A stretch of DNA of 64,000 nt, taken from positions 13,856,880-13,920,879 of the forward strand of contig NC_082603.1 in NCBI RefSeq assembly GCF_030936135.1, given 5' to 3'. Both the position numbers and the translations under genes were made by a program. Below, in pieces: positions 50,521 to 63,355 of the stretch (the first letter of the stretch is position 1; every line of letters begins with the position of its first letter). The notes under the pieces were generated by a model. That model made no database searches. It was not told where the DNA came from and saw only the letters and a program-made list of their open reading frames with translations. The DNA is from Gavia stellata. Its lineage: Eukaryota > Chordata > Aves > Gaviiformes > Gaviidae.

Positions 50521-53346
50521 TGGTTTAATTTTACTTGATTCTCAGTATTACATACACATAACTTTATGCTACCTATCAAAAGCAAATGTGCCTCTCTGAT
50601 AAAACAGTTTTGACCTCTTATGAGATTTAATGAGGGCCGATGAGTCCACCAACACTAAACTCTATTAAAAAGTAAACACATTTTTTGATAACTTGAACTA
50701 CTAGGACACCATCAGATTTTTCTGTCTCATTAATTCCCCTTCAAGTCTTTGCCATTTTACAGACTCACTTTTTCCATCAGGTCCAAAACCCAATCATGTT
50801 TCCATTCAATGCAGGCTTTCAAGTCACTTCTTCCCTATGAAGAAGCTGGAGACCTCTCAACACCAGTTTCTTCTACATAACCTTTCTCCCAAAAAGTTGT
50901 GGTTTAGCTACAGAAAAAATAGTCACCCCAAATACTAACTGAAATTTTTGCCAGTCCATCAAGGAAAAGACATTTCAGCCAGCAAGGAGTTACATAGTAT
51001 TTTTTATAAACCTTATGTATTATTTTCTCTACAAAGGGTAAAACCTTTGGAGAGAAAATACTAAAAAATAATAAAAATACTTGCAATAACATTCATGGAT
51101 TTAACAGCTTCTTCCTGGTTAGAAATAACCAAAAGTTTAACTTACATCAATTTAGTTGTTAAAAAAACAAACTACATTGAGAAACAGGATACAGATTAAT
51201 ATGAAGTCCCTCAAATGTTTGCATAAACTTGTTTATATGCATACTTGTTTCAAATGACATTCTGACACGGTTCTTCCTTACAGACTCAGATTTCTATCAT
51301 GGGATTTTGCATCATAAATCAGCATCCATCAGGATATTCCAGTAGGAACAGGAAAACATAGTCATGCAGAAATAGGGTTCAGTTTCATCATTAGTTGGGA
51401 AGTGAAATAAATATTTTTAATTAAACCTCATGAATCCCTAGAAATCCGTATTAGTCTATGGCACATTCTGTGATCTTTACATACAAATGGTCAAGGTAAG
51501 GAAGAAGTTCTGCCCATGATACATTAAACCATCGACACCAAGGTAGCTCATGTAAGACTTCCAGGTACGCAAATAAGCCTTTCATAAGTACATGCTTGCT
51601 CTCTCTATAAAAAAGCTTCTGAGTTGACCATCAACATGATTAATAACCAAATAAGCACCTCATTATTTTCTTTATGTATTAGCAAAGTGAGAATTAGATT
51701 TAATGTACAAAATTAGTTGGGAAGACATGGAATTCCTAAAAGAATAAGCGTTCAGACTTCATTTATAAGGCTTTCCAATAGCTAAAATACTTCGTTTCCT
51801 TTTTGCATTTAAAGAAGCCTTAGTAATTTCTTCTTATTAGACACTGGATAAAACAATATAAATACAAGGTTTTTTCTAACAAGGAAGGAGTAAGAAACAA
51901 GACTGAAACATTCCCATAAACCCTTGTTCCTAATAGAATACTTTAGCCAAGGCTTAATTTGTCTCTCAATGACCAATACAGAAGAATACCTGTAAAAAAG
52001 GTGATCTTTAATTTGATAAAATAAAATACAGATTTTGCAAACTGCAAATTGATAACTCAAAATAGGAACCAGTAAGACCAAACAGCATCTCAGAAATGAG
52101 GGAAACAAGCTCAAATACAATCTGATGAAAAAATCCTTAGACAACTGACAGAACAGGAAACCTACAATTGAAGTAACTGTTATAAATAGAAATACTACCC
52201 TCACAATAACCATACTGCGGGGTCTCCAACCAATTTTTAAAAATCTAAAACAGCTGCTCACATCCTTTATTTCAAACTTTGGGGCTTTTCCCAAAGTAAC
52301 AATGATCAAAATATCCAGATTAAAAACACATCAAGGATTAAGTAGAATGTTTCAGAAGTATTCAGTCTTTGAGCTTTGAGTTCATTTGGTCTTAGGTGGA
52401 GGCATAACCAGAGTGATGCCCAACTAATCTGTAATTAAGTTAAATGCCCTTTAAATTTGAGCTAGCTGATCTATCAGAGGGTGCAGATTGAGAAATAAGT
52501 GCTTCTAATTCTTGCACTAGTTGCTTCACATGCTAATTTGAGACAGTTCCCTACTCAAGCATTTTTAGTCCATGAAACCCCTCAGTTAAATTTAGAACTG
52601 ATTTTGCTTGAATTACTCTCATATAAAGCAAATAATTAAGAGTAAGCAGTAGTGAACTAAAGCTGTATGACAGGAAATAAAGTTAAATAGTGATTACTTT
52701 CTGCTAAAAGTTACTTTCCCATCAAGTTTAGACAATAATGCCAAAAATCAACACCTATGCATTCCACAACAACGGAAGCCTTGATCAATGCACTTTCTGA
52801 CACAACATCCTTTCCTAAATCAGACAAGTTTAAGGATGCTGCGCAGCACTAAGATCTGATTTTCCAAAGTTAGCAAAGCCAAAGGTCCTTTACAGAGCCA
52901 GCAGAAGTGAGTTTATTGCTGGAAACAGTTCTTCAGGATCGCTTTACAATGGCAGGGACAGAAGGGAAGGAGAAGAGAGGCAACTCTTTTCAAAGTCCAA
53001 ACCCCAGAAGATTACTAAAAGTTAAGTGGTCTGCTTCCACAGAATTATTCTCTTTAGCTCCCCAGATTAAGGATTAGAGAAACTGACAACTATCCTAGGG
53101 TATCAGGACTAGTGGAACAGCAGTCTCCAAGTTTTTAAACAGAGGAAGAAGCAACATTTTAAACTTACACCAACTATATACCTTGCATTCTGGTTTTCTG
53201 ATATAAGTGCACATTTAAGAAAAGAAAATTGTATGGAACATTTCACCTCCACCATCACTACTCCTAAAGAAGCCATTAAAAAGACAATATATAAAAACAA
53301 ACAAAAAACCCCCAACAAAACAAATTAACAAAAAAACCCAGACTAT

Positions 53347-53361
53347 TTTATTATTTTTATT
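53347..53361 (-). terminator. Two poly(A) signals close to the RNPC3 stop codon
   Basis: AATAAA occurs on the gene strand at 53,361-53,356 and 53,352-53,347, 34-48 nt past the stop codon and within the first 35 nt of the potential 3' UTR intron. Use of these would give a short-3'-UTR mRNA in competition with splicing from 53,381. Confidence 0.65.
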
Positions 53362-53375
53362 TTCAGGCACAGAAT

Positions 53376-53388
53376 CCATACCTTGTGC
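53376..53388 (-). promoter_or_regulatory. 5' splice site in the RNPC3 3' UTR
   Basis: GCACAAG|GTATGG on the gene strand, cut between 53,382 and 53,381, 13 nt after the stop codon. It is a good U2-type donor. Joined to the acceptor at 50,499 it defines a 2,882-nt 3' UTR intron and a long-3'-UTR isoform. Confidence 0.65.
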
Positions 53389-53394
53389 TGTGTT

Positions 53395-56300
53395 CTACTT
53401 TTTTCTTTTCCCTTCATTGGCATCCTGTTTTGGTCTAGCTGAACGAGCAAATTGCTGAGATTCTGTTAAGGACTACAAGTGTCAATGATAAACAGAAGCC
53501 AATCAAGAAGCAAAAAAGTATTATTTCAGCAAAAGATAGTTTAAAAAGTGGCCTTTATCGGTGAATCAGTTCTTCTACAGTATTAAACATTATAACAATA
53601 GTGTCTTAGACAAAGATTAGGACCTCACTGATCTGCAGTACTAAAAATTTTAAGAGAGCATGTCCTAGAGTTTACAATGCTAAGTAAATAAGGAGGACAA
53701 GCTGGGAATGGGTTAGGTGCAAACACATTAACTACAGCAGGATAAATGCTTCATATTTACAATCCTCCACTCCAGCATGTTAATTCTAGAACTTTGATGT
53801 CTCAGTAGGTATTTAGGAAGAGAAAAGCTAAATGGAACAGAGGTTGGAGTGAACGAAGAGTACAAAGAAAAAGTATGAAACATTTAAGTGAAAAATAAGA
53901 AAGGACTTCTAGACAAAAAACAGGGCAATGCAATCAAAAAGTGTAGAAATCCCAACGTGTTACACAGGCCCAAAAAGTAACTGACAGTTCCAGCTGGAGA
54001 AGCAGTCTAAATATAGACCACTGACCCTGACAGGAACATTCCTTTGCGTTCTTAATTCTGTAAACATGGGCTTAACCAAGTCAAAAAGCCTACTTAAATA
54101 CAATGGTCATACAAGCTAAATTATCGTTTGTATTGTGTTTGCAGGATCACAGAGATAAGACCAGAAAAGACAGTATCATTGTCTTAAATAAAGCACATTT
54201 ACTTTCCTATTTCAGAAGAGGTGCCTCTATATATTTTTTAGTTATCCTAAAATTAACAATAGTACATTATGCTATGCTGCCTGGTTTTCTTAAGGTATTT
54301 CCTCTTTCCACAGATTTCTAGTAAGTAGAACACCATGACAGCAAAACTAGAGATTGACAGGTTACAAAGAATATAATGTAAATGTTTGAAGAAAAAAAAG
54401 ATACAACCACCATGGGTTTTTCAAATAAGACGTATCCATTTGCTTCTTTTAAAGCTTTAGCAGCTGCTTTTTCATTAGGAAGTCCAATGAAAGCCTGTCC
54501 CTTCATACGGCCTTCTTTCATCAAACGTATATCAAACCTAGAGGCAAAATTGAGAACTGGGAATTATTCATGTTTAACCACACTTTCGTATTTCACAGTA
54601 CAAATACAATTCTCATGCTTCAAGTTGGAGAAATAGCAGAAATGGGAGCAGAGTCTACAAGCAAGAATTATGTCATTGGAGACGATTTTGCCTGGGGGAA
54701 CCATTTAGTAAATAGCGGCGTTAGACTGCAGGATGGCAAACTGGTGTGCAACTGTAGTAAATATGACATATGCAAAATGATCAGATACACACAATCATCT
54801 ACATTGTTCGTTCTGTGTCACTCAGCCAATAAACAGTAAATTTTGTAATGAAAATATAAGGGCAGAATAGTAGGGTCTTCAAGGCACTGTTCAAAAAAAT
54901 TCTATTTCTGCACTTGTGATAAATGAAGATTTTCAGATTAAATATTTTTTCTTTATGCAGAAGCATAAAGAAAAAAGTAAAGATGACTAGTTTTTAAATC
55001 ACAATTTTACCAGTATTAGAGAAGTTAACATAAAATGCTTAATTTTAACCAAATACCAAGTTAACTTACATATTTCGTTCTACTTCTGACTGGAAGTCAA
55101 CATATCTTCCAAAAATGAACTTGAGATCCTGAAATTAAAGGGTAGGTATAAGAAGAAAGCCGATAAAAAGCCCTTTTGATAAATATTTACTTTGCTTGTT
55201 TACCTACCTTTTCTTGAACTTGTTTAGCTAAATTCTTCACATATATCCTGCAATTTGGATCACCTGGCTCATAGTTTTTGAAAACAGAAAATTTTTCCAT
55301 TTCTTGATGACAGAAAAAGAGACAATATTTTAGCTCGTTTACTTACTTTGTGGTTTTTCTCAGTATAAATTAACTAAATTCAATATATGAACAATTAATA
55401 AAGAAAATACTTAAACTATTTGTTGCAACAAATCAAAGAACTATTATTAGATAGTTTATTCTCACAGTTATACCTTCTCTAGAAAGTCTGTTTTTTTCTA
55501 GATCCCTTCTAGAAATAAATTCTGATGGTATTTCATCATCCTCCTCTTCAGTTTCCATTTTATCATTCGAGCTAGGAGCTGGGAAAATCCTTCCAAAGCC
55601 TGTATTATTGATTTCTTCTGTGGCTACATAAAGGTCAACACATTATAATAAAGTGGTTTGTATGTTTATTCACAAGAGGAACAACAGCAAGCAAAAAAGT
55701 ATACTCCTTTCAGTAATGTTTTAATATAGTAGACTTTGTAAAGCCATTTGAACACATCCTTAAAGAAATGTGTCTTAATCCCTGGTTTGACAAACACACC
55801 TGCTCTATATGGTCCTATAAAATCAACTGTACTACAAATAAAAGCCATGGCACATGCCAGTTAAGGTAAAACTAGCCTTGTTGTTCAAGCCTGTATCCAT
55901 TTAAATGGTTTATCTAATTTTCATTCAAAGAAACTGTATATTATTGTAAAGTACCAAGAAACACGGACTGACCATAACCCTATAAGAAACCACCACACCT
56001 CATTGCTATTATCGCCCAGCATTTTTATAGCAGATAATCAGTGCATCACAGAGAAGGAGTTGGCAATCACTTGAATGCTGCTCTCTAAGAGCTGGAAAAG
56101 GAAAATCTGAAATTAGCCTGTTATATTCAATTACACTATGTAATACTGAGAATGCACTTGTAACATATTTGCCAAAAACACCGTAACATTTAAAAGGGAG
56201 TGCAATTCACCATAAACCCACAGATCACATAGAAGAGGAAGAGACCTTTAGATCCTTTACGTACCAAAGCACAGAGTTCTGTGCTTTAACATGGGAAAAG

Positions 56301-59300
56301 CAGCAAATGCAAACAAGATGCAAGTTGATGTTCTTAAACCCTGATGTATACTATTTATGAAAGCTCCAATACAAAAGAAAAGAAAAGAATTCCCTGGCCT
56401 AAATTTCAGCAGCCTTCTACACAGTGAAACCACATGAATTTAATATTAACTATATTTGAAGTACAAATTCTCTTACCATTTTTTTCTTCTTTTTCTGAGT
56501 TTATCTGAAGAACAGCTGGGATGTCAGTAGTAATATGGAACTCAATTTTTTTATGACCTACGTGCTGTGGCTGCTCAAAGACATCTGAAGGTGACAGTGT
56601 AGGGTGCAAATTACTGTTTAAAACAACAACATGTTAATTAGAGATTCAGACACTGATGAACGCATAGTCAAATACAAGATTTCTTCCAGATAGATTTTAT
56701 GCTGTTGTTTACCACAAATACATGAGTTCTCCATTTCATAAATTTCATCCAGTACAGTTCAAGTTGATTAAAACACTGCAAATACAGTAGATATGGCTGG
56801 CAGTGAAAGCAAAAACAAGAATTACATACCACATTACAGTATAGACAGGCACTTATGAAAAACTTTATCAGTAACTTAAATACGAAAAATAAATGGCCTT
56901 GCTGCTGCTCTCACATAGCGTATAAAATATACCAAATTTTCAAAAAATATAGCAAATCACTTGGAGGAAGAAGAATGCTATTAGTAAAGATGCATTCACA
57001 ATTGATCATCACTACATAGAAATACTACGCTGGTTATCTACTGTGCCATAGTACTGCAGTTTCAAAAACCAAACTTATTTTAAACCAAATCAGTTTTTAG
57101 TCTTTCAATATCATCCTTTTTTTTTATTTTAAATTTTTATTGTAACAAGTATCCCAAACAATAAATCCAGATTGCTTCTGTCAGAGCTGTGATACAAAAT
57201 CGTTTCTCTTTTTTATGAAAAAGGGATTTTTATTAGTTTTATAGCAAGAGAAACACAGAGCTTGAACCAGGCACACTTTACAGATTAAGGTTGTTGAGCA
57301 GACTTGAGTTCAAATTATATGAAAATTTGGATCTTTAGAGCAATAAAACCAAGCATGAGGATAAGGAAGACCAACTCCACTACCAAATTTACATATCAGT
57401 GAAGAATGCTTGTTTTAGAACAGCAACACTAAAGCAAACGTGATACAGAGAACGTAATTTAATAAAAGGAATTTCTGAGAAAGTGCAAAAACCACAGAAA
57501 TAATACAAACCTGTGGGGAGTACACACGGGAACATTCAATAAGTCTTTAATTCTTTGCTTTTTTCTAACACCACGCTTCTTTGTGTTTATTGGTCTTTTA
57601 GGCTGAAGGGTTGCTAATTCCATCAACTTGGTCATTCTATTTTAAACAAAATTTAAAAAAGAACCAAAGTGGTTTATCATTTATTTGAAAATACTCATTT
57701 GGAAAACCCTTCCCCCTTCCTCAAAGCCCCTGAAATACAACTTTTCAGCATACGGTTGTAAATCTAGCTACCTTAAGACAGAAACTACATTAATAAACTA
57801 TTAACACATAGAAAATCGATATACACAGAGCACTTAAGTGACCGATCAAAATCATAATGAGTTCAGTGACGCCCCTTCCTTCCCAAACCATGCACCTAAT
57901 TAGGACACTGAAGCTGTAGAAATGCTAAGAAGCCCCAAGCTGAACCTTTTTTTTATAATACTATTTCCACGCAACAGGAGTGCCTTTTTCCAAATGCATG
58001 TATTTTTCCGAATATAGCACAGGGACTTTCTGATTTACTTTTCAGTTTAAATAGCAAATAAAGAAAATTGCTTCTTCGTTTAGTATTAGTTTAAAGGTTA
58101 AAAAAACCCCAGCTATGATGTAATTCAGTCCCAAAACTGCAAGAGAATCCTCAGCACACACAACCTCCATTATTATTACTCCTAGCAATACACACTGATG
58201 TACAAAGAACATTTTGGAAGTCAGAGTGTACATATGATTCAGGCTGAGTAGTTTACTCAGTAAAGATGTGGAAAAATGAAGACTCCAGAAAACAAACTAA
58301 TTATTGCTTCCTTATATCTGCACTCTCTCTTCATTCTGAGTTTTTATTTTTTGGACATGAGAACACATGATAATTTGCATACCATTTGGCCATTTTCCCT
58401 TTTACCGTGATTCAAAACAGCACTGTCCTTCAGTTTTTAAGTCACTCTGGAGTTTCCTTAAGCATCTGGAAAGATTATCTATATACTACAAACATTAACA
58501 GATTCCACCATTTGCTGAACAAAAAAGCTAGAAAAGTAAAACCACCACTCTAAAAGAGCCCAAAAGCTTGCACACGACTGTAAAATGTATACCTCTCCTT
58601 TTCCTCCTCATTATCACTTTCATATTCTGATTCATCTCCACTAGATAGTGGCTCTTCTTCCTCTTCAGGCAAAGGAGGCTCTTCAGGAGGCAGAGGTGGG
58701 ATTGGGGGAGGTGGCACAGGCACTGGTAAATACTCTTCATACTAATTATAGGAAAAAGTTTAAAAAAGTAACTAAATGTTTTAAGAAAAAAAAAAATCGC
58801 AAATCTTGTTTTCCTTTACATAACAAAAACAGTCAAAGCAGTAAACTAGAAGATGACAAGCATTTTATTAAAGTATGTTTATAGGGATCTAGATGCTAGT
58901 TCACTAAACTACTTTACTAAAGAAAACTTTCCACAAGAAAAAAAAAATTGCTGCCTTCTGAAGGGTAACAATGAATGGTTTCATTCTTTTAATTTGAGGA
59001 GTTAAAAAATAGCAACCATGGCCCTGTTGTTGTGGTGTTTTAGGTTCCCTCAACCCTGTCTTTTTCAAAAAACACCCTGGAGACAGAGCAAGTTAAATCC
59101 AAACGCACTGTACAATCTCATTAACAATCTGAATCAAAACTCCAAAGAAACACACGGATCAAAGAACTTAACACATCTTTGTAAGGCAATTGGTTAATGG
59201 TATTCTTTATTTCCTGTACCTGTAACATGATGCTATAACCTCCTTTTTTTATACTGAACAGTTTGAAATATTCCAGTGCTACTGTCATACATGTATATTT

Positions 59301-62300
59301 CTTTGTTCTAAACATAGTTAAAAAGATTTCTTCAGAAGACTAACATGCATATCTTACCCAATGAAATGCAGCAGTATTTGCTCTCCTCTAGAGATTTCTC
59401 CAACTTTTAGAAATTTGAACTTAGATCTCCTACCATGTTGCTAACATTTTAAATTGTGAATTCATTTTACAGTACTTAAAACATATATTAAAAAAGTTAC
59501 CATGGGAGGGCGAGCAGTAATTGGTCCAAAAGGTGGAGGAAGATTCATTTTATTCATCAGATGAAGTACCTGAAATGATTCAAGATAAGATTTCCTTTAA
59601 ATAAATAAATAAAAAACTAAATTAAAATAGTTCCTTGCTAGGTATCATAGTCAATAACTTCTGGCAGGTGTAAATCAGCATAGTTTTAGTGAAGACACGA
59701 CTACCTCAGTTATTAAACGATGTGAAAGCCTGCACTTGAGATCCAACATTAATGGTAAATATAAGCAACACCATAAAAAGGCTAATCAAAAAAAGCAAAG
59801 CAAGTCACATCTAATTAGGACGATCGTGTCCAGTTAAGTTTTCAGTGTCAATGAAGTAAGTAACTTCTGGTCAATGAAATCTTACTATCTCAATATAGTA
59901 AAAAATTAACATTGGTTAACACTGTCACAGGAAAACTAACTTAATATTTACTATGACAAAAATTATTTCTGTGGCTAATTAAAAGAGGAAAAAAGAGATG
60001 TTTTTATTTTTGTACTTTCTTTTTTTGCCATTTTTTACTTACCTGGACATAAAATTTGGGCACGCTTGCCAAGGCATTTGCTATATTTGCTAGAATTGTA
60101 CTTGAAGGTGGTGGATACAAATATTTGAGGCAAGAATTGATGGGAAAGGTGAGGCTGAGGAACAAAGATTAAAAACAAGACATCTTAGTACTATTGCCAC
60201 ATGACTGATAAAAATTAATGATCACTTGAGGTTTAACTATTCATTACATGTGAAGTATCACTGAAATATTATTATTTCCCCTAGAACAGTTTTGGGCCAC
60301 TTACATTATGTCTGTAACATCAGGAAACCGTCCCCTAATGCATGACAGACTTACTGGGCTTGAGCACAATGAAAGTACCAACACATCCAGAAAGCCTAAA
60401 AGCGCACAGAAACAATCAAGATGTCCAAAACCAAAAGCAGAGTAGAGGATGCTGTACAAACATCATAAACTCAATGCTGGATTTATTAGCTCAAAAAGAA
60501 ATTTATTCTTCATGTATGCAAAAATGCAAATGGGGGGAAAAAGAACAAGAAACCTCTGGAAAAACAAAAGTCAACAGTATTCTGCTATTAACACTGGGAC
60601 AACCTATCCAGTCCTCAAACTCTTCCTGAGAAAGCAATGCATAGTGCTAGGCTATTATGCAATCCACAGATCCATGGTTCACAGCACCAGTCACTACTCA
60701 ACTGTGAGGGTTCTAAACTTAAAGAACTAAAATTTCATCTTTATGACAATTCCTACAGCTATGCATGTAGGACAGTAGCATACTATAAAACAAAACAATG
60801 CAGTATGCTGCATTCCCTCTTGTTCAACAGTGCATAACACTTATTCTAAAATAAACAGTAACAGAATAAAATAATTAAGACAAAAAAACCACTAACCCAT
60901 GGTTGGGTGCAATTCCATTCTCTATTTTAACACAGCTTGGTTCTTTCTTCTCTTCTTCTTTCACTGCTTCTTCTGAACTGAAAATTAATTTAGCATTAAT
61001 TAAAACAGGGCAAAATTTAAGTGCCTTACATAATATATGAACTATGTTTAATCTCATCTATTAAAAAAATATAAGAACTAGATTAGTATAGCATTTTTAA
61101 TCTTTTATCAATGGCATTACTACAGCCATTATTAATACTTAATAATTAATACATGTGGATAATTATAGTAGCCAGACTTCTAAAATAAATATTTATGCAG
61201 ATTTAAGTAAGTCTCCCTATATTCAAACACTTCTGACTTAAATCTAGTCACAGGAAAAGAACTAAAATTATTTCATGTTACTCTCTGTTCAGAGACTGTA
61301 TAAAAGCAAAGGTGTTAAATTATTTATTTGTTCATATTCAGAGAGTGGAATAAATAACTTAAAACCTCTATAGTTGATTTTAATTAAGCGCTATCACATT
61401 GCTTCTATCACTTAGTTACATATGACACAAGTAAACTTGAAAGCTTAACTATGCGGTTTATTTTTTTAATTAAGTACTTGACAGACAATTGAAACCCAAA
61501 CCATCACAGTTCTTGATCACACTAGCATTAGGATTCATTGATTTTTTTTTTTTACTTTTAAATATTACATATTCTTTAATTATATGAAGAGAGACTCGGA
61601 CAGTTTTATGTTTGTTCTGCTCGTGCAGGCTAGATACCTGCAAATGCTGAAGTCAGTGGCTGTAATAGTCTTACACAGTTACGCAGCTCTCAATTCTGCC
61701 TGACTCTTGACTAAATTAGAAAGAAACATCAGGAAAGCACTGCATGCTCTGTTTAACAGCAAAAGAAAATTATAATCCTGACACAAGGAAAAGTAGAAGA
61801 GTGTTTTTTAAACACAGGGAACCTGTGCAACACAGAGGTCAGCTTACACAGACTGAAGTCATGCTCTGTAAATGAGAACAAACAGGACCATCTGCTGATT
61901 AAAGATACTTATAGCTATAGGAATAAGGATAGGAATTATTTCATGATGATACTGAATGAAACAATACTAATGGGAGGAATGCAGTCACTTATCTATAGAT
62001 CTGAATCTGCCTGTTAACACTTCTAAATGGTTACAATTTATCCTTTGACTTAATAGTACTACAAAAGTATTGTGAATACAAAATTTCCTTTCCTTGACCA
62101 CAAACACAGAAACTAAATTATTACACACATACCTTTTACACTTCTCTGAGACAGAAGGCTGGCTAAGTACCTGCACACTATCTTGCTCCTTTGCAAATTC
62201 AACCACTAAGGTGTGACCTAAAAGTTTCAGCTGATGAAGTCTTGACAAAGCCTTCAAAAAATTATAATGGAGAAAAGAAAGAAAGGGAAGAGGAAAAGCA

Positions 62301-63355
62301 TCAGAATTATATCAAAGTATAACAGTTTTTCTTTGGTTGGTAAACTAGCCATAGGATACCATCCCAACTGCTTTAAGCTAAGTCTGTGGCACTACAGACT
62401 CAGGTAGTTCCGCACGGTTCCTGCCTTCACAGCCCTGCTTTTAGCGAGACTGCTCCCTTAACAATGATACTTACTACGCAGCCTAGTAAAGCTCTGATTT
62501 CAAGTAACCAACCTCTTGCTCATGAACTAAAAACATGCTGAAGTCCACTAGTAATAGCTGGGAATTTTAAAATCAAGGTTCTTAACAGCAACACAAGGAA
62601 GCTCCAGCATTCTGCAAGTCCAGACCCTGACAGGCTGCTAACAATTGACACAAAGTAACCTAAGTTCACCACTGTTCACCTCACATAGCCTTTGTAACTT
62701 TTTTGAGTAGTACTTTAGAACATGGCCTAAAAAAAATAAAAGCCACGCCAAAAAAACACAACAGGGCATAAGAAGGAAATTCAGGACACAGGCTTTTTAC
62801 CAGATCCATATTTAAAAAGCGTTATTAGTATTACCTTTTTGGCATCCACGTCCCCCATTAACATGGTAGTTTTCTTTTTCTTATCAAAGTTGGGCATTCA
62901 AGACAGTCTTGAATTGTATACATCACTATATCTGAATTTTATGGCAAATACGCAATTATGCAGGAGACAAGTAGATTATGTTTGGTTTAGTTTATATATA
63001 AATGCACACACCGCCTAGACAAGGCCCTGAACAGTCTCGACTCATGTAAGTTTGCCGTACTCTAAGTGCCAGGTTGGATCAGATGACTTCCACAAGCCCT
63101 TTCCAACCCACCTTTCTTATGACTCTACAGAAGTGTTTGTTTTATCAAATCCTTCAAGCAGCCCCTGAAACAGAATTCTAATATTACATTGTTCTGTATT
63201 TTTTCCCCAACACTGAGTACTAGACAATGTGTAAAACATTTTCGAGCACAACTGGCAATTCAGAAAAGTACTTTGCTAAAACATTCGATAAGAAACTCAA
63301 TACAAACCTTCACAGCTGCATTTTCACTGGGAAAGGTAGCAAAAGCAGTATGTTT
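53395..63355 (-). CDS. RNPC3: RNA-binding region-containing protein 3 (U11/U12 snRNP 65K), partial: 13 coding exons, N-terminus beyond the window
   Basis: Component of the U11/U12 di-snRNP of the minor spliceosome; the C-terminal RRM binds U12 snRNA and the N-terminal part binds the U11-59K protein. Exons in transcript order: 63308-63355, 62133-62251, 60897-60977, 60043-60154, 59501-59569, 58593-58741, 57511-57636, 56477-56613, 55474-55623, 55208-55302, 55070-55128, 54405-54537, 53395-53454. Phases join throughout: 1,338 nt, 445 residues plus stop. The human protein is about 517 aa, so some 70 residues are missing before 64,000. Visible: RNP1 of RRM1 (KHTAFATF), LGHTLVVEFAKEQD, the conserved linker NGIAPNHGLTFP, a proline run then an acidic run (PPPPIPPLPPEEPP, EEEEE), a basic segment (KKRGVRKKQRIKDLL), and the second RRM with RNP2 RIYVKNL and RNP1 GRMKGQAFIGL. 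The last exon encodes QFARSARPK and a lysine-rich end. The last intron looks U12-type. Confidence 0.96.
53455..54404 (-). other. RNPC3 last coding intron, U12-type by its signals
   Basis: The donor is GTT|GTATCTTTTT, one base off the U12-type consensus GTATCCTTT. The acceptor end reads GTCCTTAACAGAATCTCAG: it carries the U12 branch-site core TCCTTAAC about 11 nt before the AG and no pyrimidine tract between them, as minor-class introns do. The other RNPC3 donors I read are ordinary U2-type. Failure to remove this intron would replace the last 19 residues by a 28-residue hydrophobic tail ending at 54,318. Confidence 0.8.
54945..54976. repeat. AT-rich hairpin, 14-bp perfect arms and 4-nt loop, RNPC3 intron
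   Basis: TTTTTTCTTTATGC (54,945-54,958) and GCATAAAGAAAAAA (54,963-54,976) are exact reverse complements around AGAA. It lies in the intron between the exons at 55,070 and 54,537. The arms are low in complexity. Confidence 0.8.
62835..62897 (-). other. Exon-like segment in RNPC3 intron, 21 codons in phase with the next exon
   Basis: On the gene strand an ATG at 62,897 opens 21 codons (MPNFDKKKKTTMLMGD then VDAKK) ending AAAAAG|GTAATA, a fair donor. Its phase 0 end joins in frame to the exon at 62,133-62,251. A stop lies just before the ATG and no matching acceptor stands out, so if real it would be an alternative first exon that omits the start of RRM1. The peptide matches no part of human RNPC3 that I know; chance or a degenerate repeat are likely alternatives. 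Confidence 0.25.
63014..63129 (+). mobile_element. CR1 LINE 3'-end fragment
   Basis: CTAGACAAGGCCCTGAACAG followed by GGTTGGATCAGATGACTTCC and CCCTTTCCAACCC is the typical 3' end of CR1 elements. Only about 115 bases are left. It lies antisense within an RNPC3 intron and is older than the copy at 10.8 kb, judging by its changes. Confidence 0.85.
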
